In this document: positions 14,942-16,066 of the stretch, piece by piece | Layout of the letters: each line of letters opens with the position of its first letter | Numbering within the stretch: the first letter of the stretch is position 1 | Assembly (NCBI GenBank): GCA_041552135.1 | Contig: JBFELL010000051.1 | Location: forward strand, 1 to 16,066 | DNA from: SZUA-186 sp041552135 | Lineage (GTDB): Bacteria > Pseudomonadota > Gammaproteobacteria > UBA9214 | Length of the DNA stretch: 16,066 nucleotides | Reading direction: 5' to 3' | Made by a program: the position numbers and the translations under genes | The notes under the pieces: model-generated | What the model was told of the DNA's origin: nothing | Database searches by the model: none | What the model saw: the letters and a program-made list of their open reading frames with translations, nothing else

Positions 14942-14959
14942 GGGAGGGCAGTTATGTAG
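14942..14959 (+). promoter_or_regulatory. Start-stop element in the phoH leader
   Basis: GGGAGGG (14942-14948) is followed five bases later by ATG (14954-14956) and at once by TAG (14957-14959). This is a strong ribosome site for an open frame of one codon, 63 bases before the phoH start. A partial direct repeat, TGTAGATCGTTT (14955-14966) and TGTAGATCATTT (14982-14993), overlaps it. Confidence 0.35.
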
Positions 14960-15021
14960 ATCGTTTCCAGCCGAACACCCCTGTAGATCATTTTCGCGAT
15001 TATTTACCAGAGGGATTCCGC

Positions 15022-15807
15022 ATGACGAGACACACGCGCAGCAGAAGCAAGTCGACCGGCAAGAAGGCACGAAGACGGTCGGACAACGAACTGATCAACC
15101 ACGACGGCGTCGTTATCGATCTCAACGCCTTCGCCTCCCACCCCGCTGAAAACCCCCTCCCGCATTCCCCGCCGAAACACCACTACTCGCTGATCCAGGC
15201 ACGCAACCGCGCCCAGGGCGAATACATGGCGGCGATCAATACACACCAGCTGACCTTCGGTCTGGGGCCTGCCGGTACCGGCAAGACCTTCTGCGCAACC
15301 GCCATGGCGGCCGAGGCGTTCGAGCGACGCCAGGTGGACCGCATCATCTTCACCCGGCCGGCCGTCGAGTCCGGCGAGACGCTCGGCTTCCTGCCGGGCA
15401 AGCTGCAGGACAAGCTCGAGCCCTGGTTCAGCACATTCCGCAGTTACATGAATGACATGCTGGGTCGCGGGGTGGTGGATTGTGCACTGAAGAACGAGCG
15501 CATCGTCTTCGAGCCGCTGGCCTACATGCGCGGCAAGACCTTCGAGGATGCCTTCGTCATCCTGGACGAGGCGCAGAACTGCACCCGGCTGCAGATGAAG
15601 ATGTTTCTCACACGCATCGGGGAGCGCAGCCGCGTGATTATCAACGGCGACACGCACCAGTCCGATATCGGCAACGGTTCGGGCCTGATGGATGCCGCCT
15701 CGCGGCTGCGTGATGTCGGCAACATCCACATCCACGAGTTCGAGTGCGGCGACGTGGTGCGCAGCAAGCTGGTGCGCCACATCATCGAGCGCTACGAGAC
15801 CGCCTGA
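15022..15807 (+). CDS. phoH: PhoH family ATPase
   Basis: This is a 261-residue cytoplasmic ATPase. An AGAGGGA ribosome site lies 8 bases before the ATG. After a basic N-terminus (KSTGKKARRRSD) the PhoH core begins at about residue 54 (HYSLIQARNRAQGEYMAAIN). Walker A is GPAGTGKT (82-89) and Walker B is VILDEAQN (179-186). Other family blocks are VDRIIFTRPAVESGETLGFL, AYMRGKTFEDAF, QMKMFLTRIGERSRVIINGD and a C-terminal SKLVRHIIERY. Sequence and arrangement follow E. coli PhoH more than YbeZ, which normally sits beside ybeY. Family members bind ATP and have been linked to RNA metabolism and, in some species, phosphate limitation; the exact role is unsettled. It appears to be a single-gene unit with its own promoter. 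Confidence 0.93.
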   Translation: MTRHTRSRSKSTGKKARRRSDNELINHDGVVIDLNAFASHPAENPLPHSPPKHHYSLIQARNRAQGEYMAAINTHQLTFGLGPAGTGKTFCATAMAAEAFERRQVDRIIFTRPAVESGETLGFLPGKLQDKLEPWFSTFRSYMNDMLGRGVVDCALKNERIVFEPLAYMRGKTFEDAFVILDEAQNCTRLQMKMFLTRIGERSRVIINGDTHQSDIGNGSGLMDAASRLRDVGNIHIHEFECGDVVRSKLVRHIIERYETA

Positions 15808-15898
15808 TTATTGATTCCCCGCAGAGGCGCGGTAGACGCCCGGGACACAAGGTCACAGGCAGGTCGGGTCAGGCTGCCAGTGTTGCTCGGGAGCGCAG

Positions 15899-15924
15899 CC
15901 CCTCTCCCACGTGTGGGAGAGGGG
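15899..15924. repeat. Palindromic dispersed repeat (CCCCTCTCCC type)
   Basis: CCCCTCTCCCAC-GT-GTGGGAGAGGGG is a 12-base stem with a 2-base centre, followed by CAGGGTGAGGG. This CTCTCCC/GGGAGAGG plus GGGTGAGGG arrangement is a widespread intergenic repeat type in proteobacteria. It could also act as a hairpin end for phoH transcripts, though no T-run follows. Confidence 0.65.
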
Positions 15925-16035
15925 CAGGGTGAGGGTGTATGATTCAGGCCGTTGCGCAACATGGATGCTCACCCCTCATCCTGGCCGCTCACGGCATCCC
16001 GCCTCCCGCGGCACGTGTACTTCCCTGTACATCGA

Positions 16036-16060
16036 CCATCTCCCCTTGAAGGGGAGATGG
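16036..16060. repeat. Palindromic dispersed repeat (CATCTCCCC type)
   Basis: CCATCTCCCCTT and AAGGGGAGATGG form a perfect 12-base inverted repeat around a single G. Together with CTCACCCCTCATCCTGGCC at 15969-15987 it looks like the second half of a compound intergenic repeat that begins at 15899. Confidence 0.65.
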
Positions 16061-16066
16061 AATCAA

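Noticed and set aside
14645..14959. Plus-strand frame of 104 codons
   Set aside because: No ribosome site; it crosses the terminator at 14846-14868 and the phoH promoter.
15022..15807. Assignment as YbeZ (PhoL)
   Set aside because: YbeZ is normally longer, with an N-terminal domain, and sits beside ybeY. This protein is shorter and follows E. coli PhoH blocks more closely.

Overview
The window is high-GC bacterial chromosome with densely packed genes and shows no tRNA, rRNA, CRISPR array, transposase or phage gene. Gene types (YgiQ-type radical SAM enzyme, PilZ protein, HAE-1-like RND efflux pair, PhoH ATPase, signal-peptide proteins of a Gram-negative envelope) and short dispersed palindromes suggest a gammaproteobacterium. 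A free-living or sulfur-oxidising Chromatiales-like lineage is possible. This placement is inference; no marker gene fixes the taxon.

Layout. 1-1576 (minus): N-terminal 525 codons of a YgiQ-family radical SAM protein that runs off the left edge. 1833-2315 (minus): a PilZ-domain protein, flanked on both sides by copies of a REP-like palindromic repeat. 2316-2924: about 600 bases with no convincing gene but several hairpins and a perfect 16-base palindrome. 2925-3194 (minus): a small secreted Gly/Pro/Tyr/Ala-rich protein. 3411-7618 (plus): a two-gene RND efflux operon, with adaptor and permease joined by an ATGA overlap and no outer-membrane channel gene nearby. 7609-8325 (minus): a cytidylate-kinase-like protein overlapping the permease tail to tail. 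8574-11879 (minus): a 1101-residue secreted protein with DUF11-like repeats and a GYWQNH C-terminal module, followed by a clear intrinsic terminator. 12180-13421 (plus): an exported PQQ-type sugar dehydrogenase-family beta-propeller, divergent from the large secreted protein across about 300 bases that hold a candidate promoter and a perfect inverted repeat. 13609-13917 (plus): a 102-residue three-helix membrane protein with its own terminator. 14195-14611 (plus): a helix-hairpin-helix protein with a long Lys-Gly tail encoded by a GGCAAA hexamer repeat. 15022-15807 (plus): PhoH, with a good upstream promoter and a leader of about 115 bases. 15808-16066: intergenic, with two strong palindromes of a common dispersed type.

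Functional reading. Most transcription units look independent. The RND pair is a true operon. The secreted DUF11 protein and the PQQ dehydrogenase share one intergenic control region and both act outside the cytoplasm, so they may be co-regulated. The least explained features are the secreted DUF11/GYWQNH protein with its divergent dehydrogenase, the HhH/Lys-Gly protein, the small Gly-Tyr-rich secreted protein, and several RNA- or operator-like inverted repeats outside genes.
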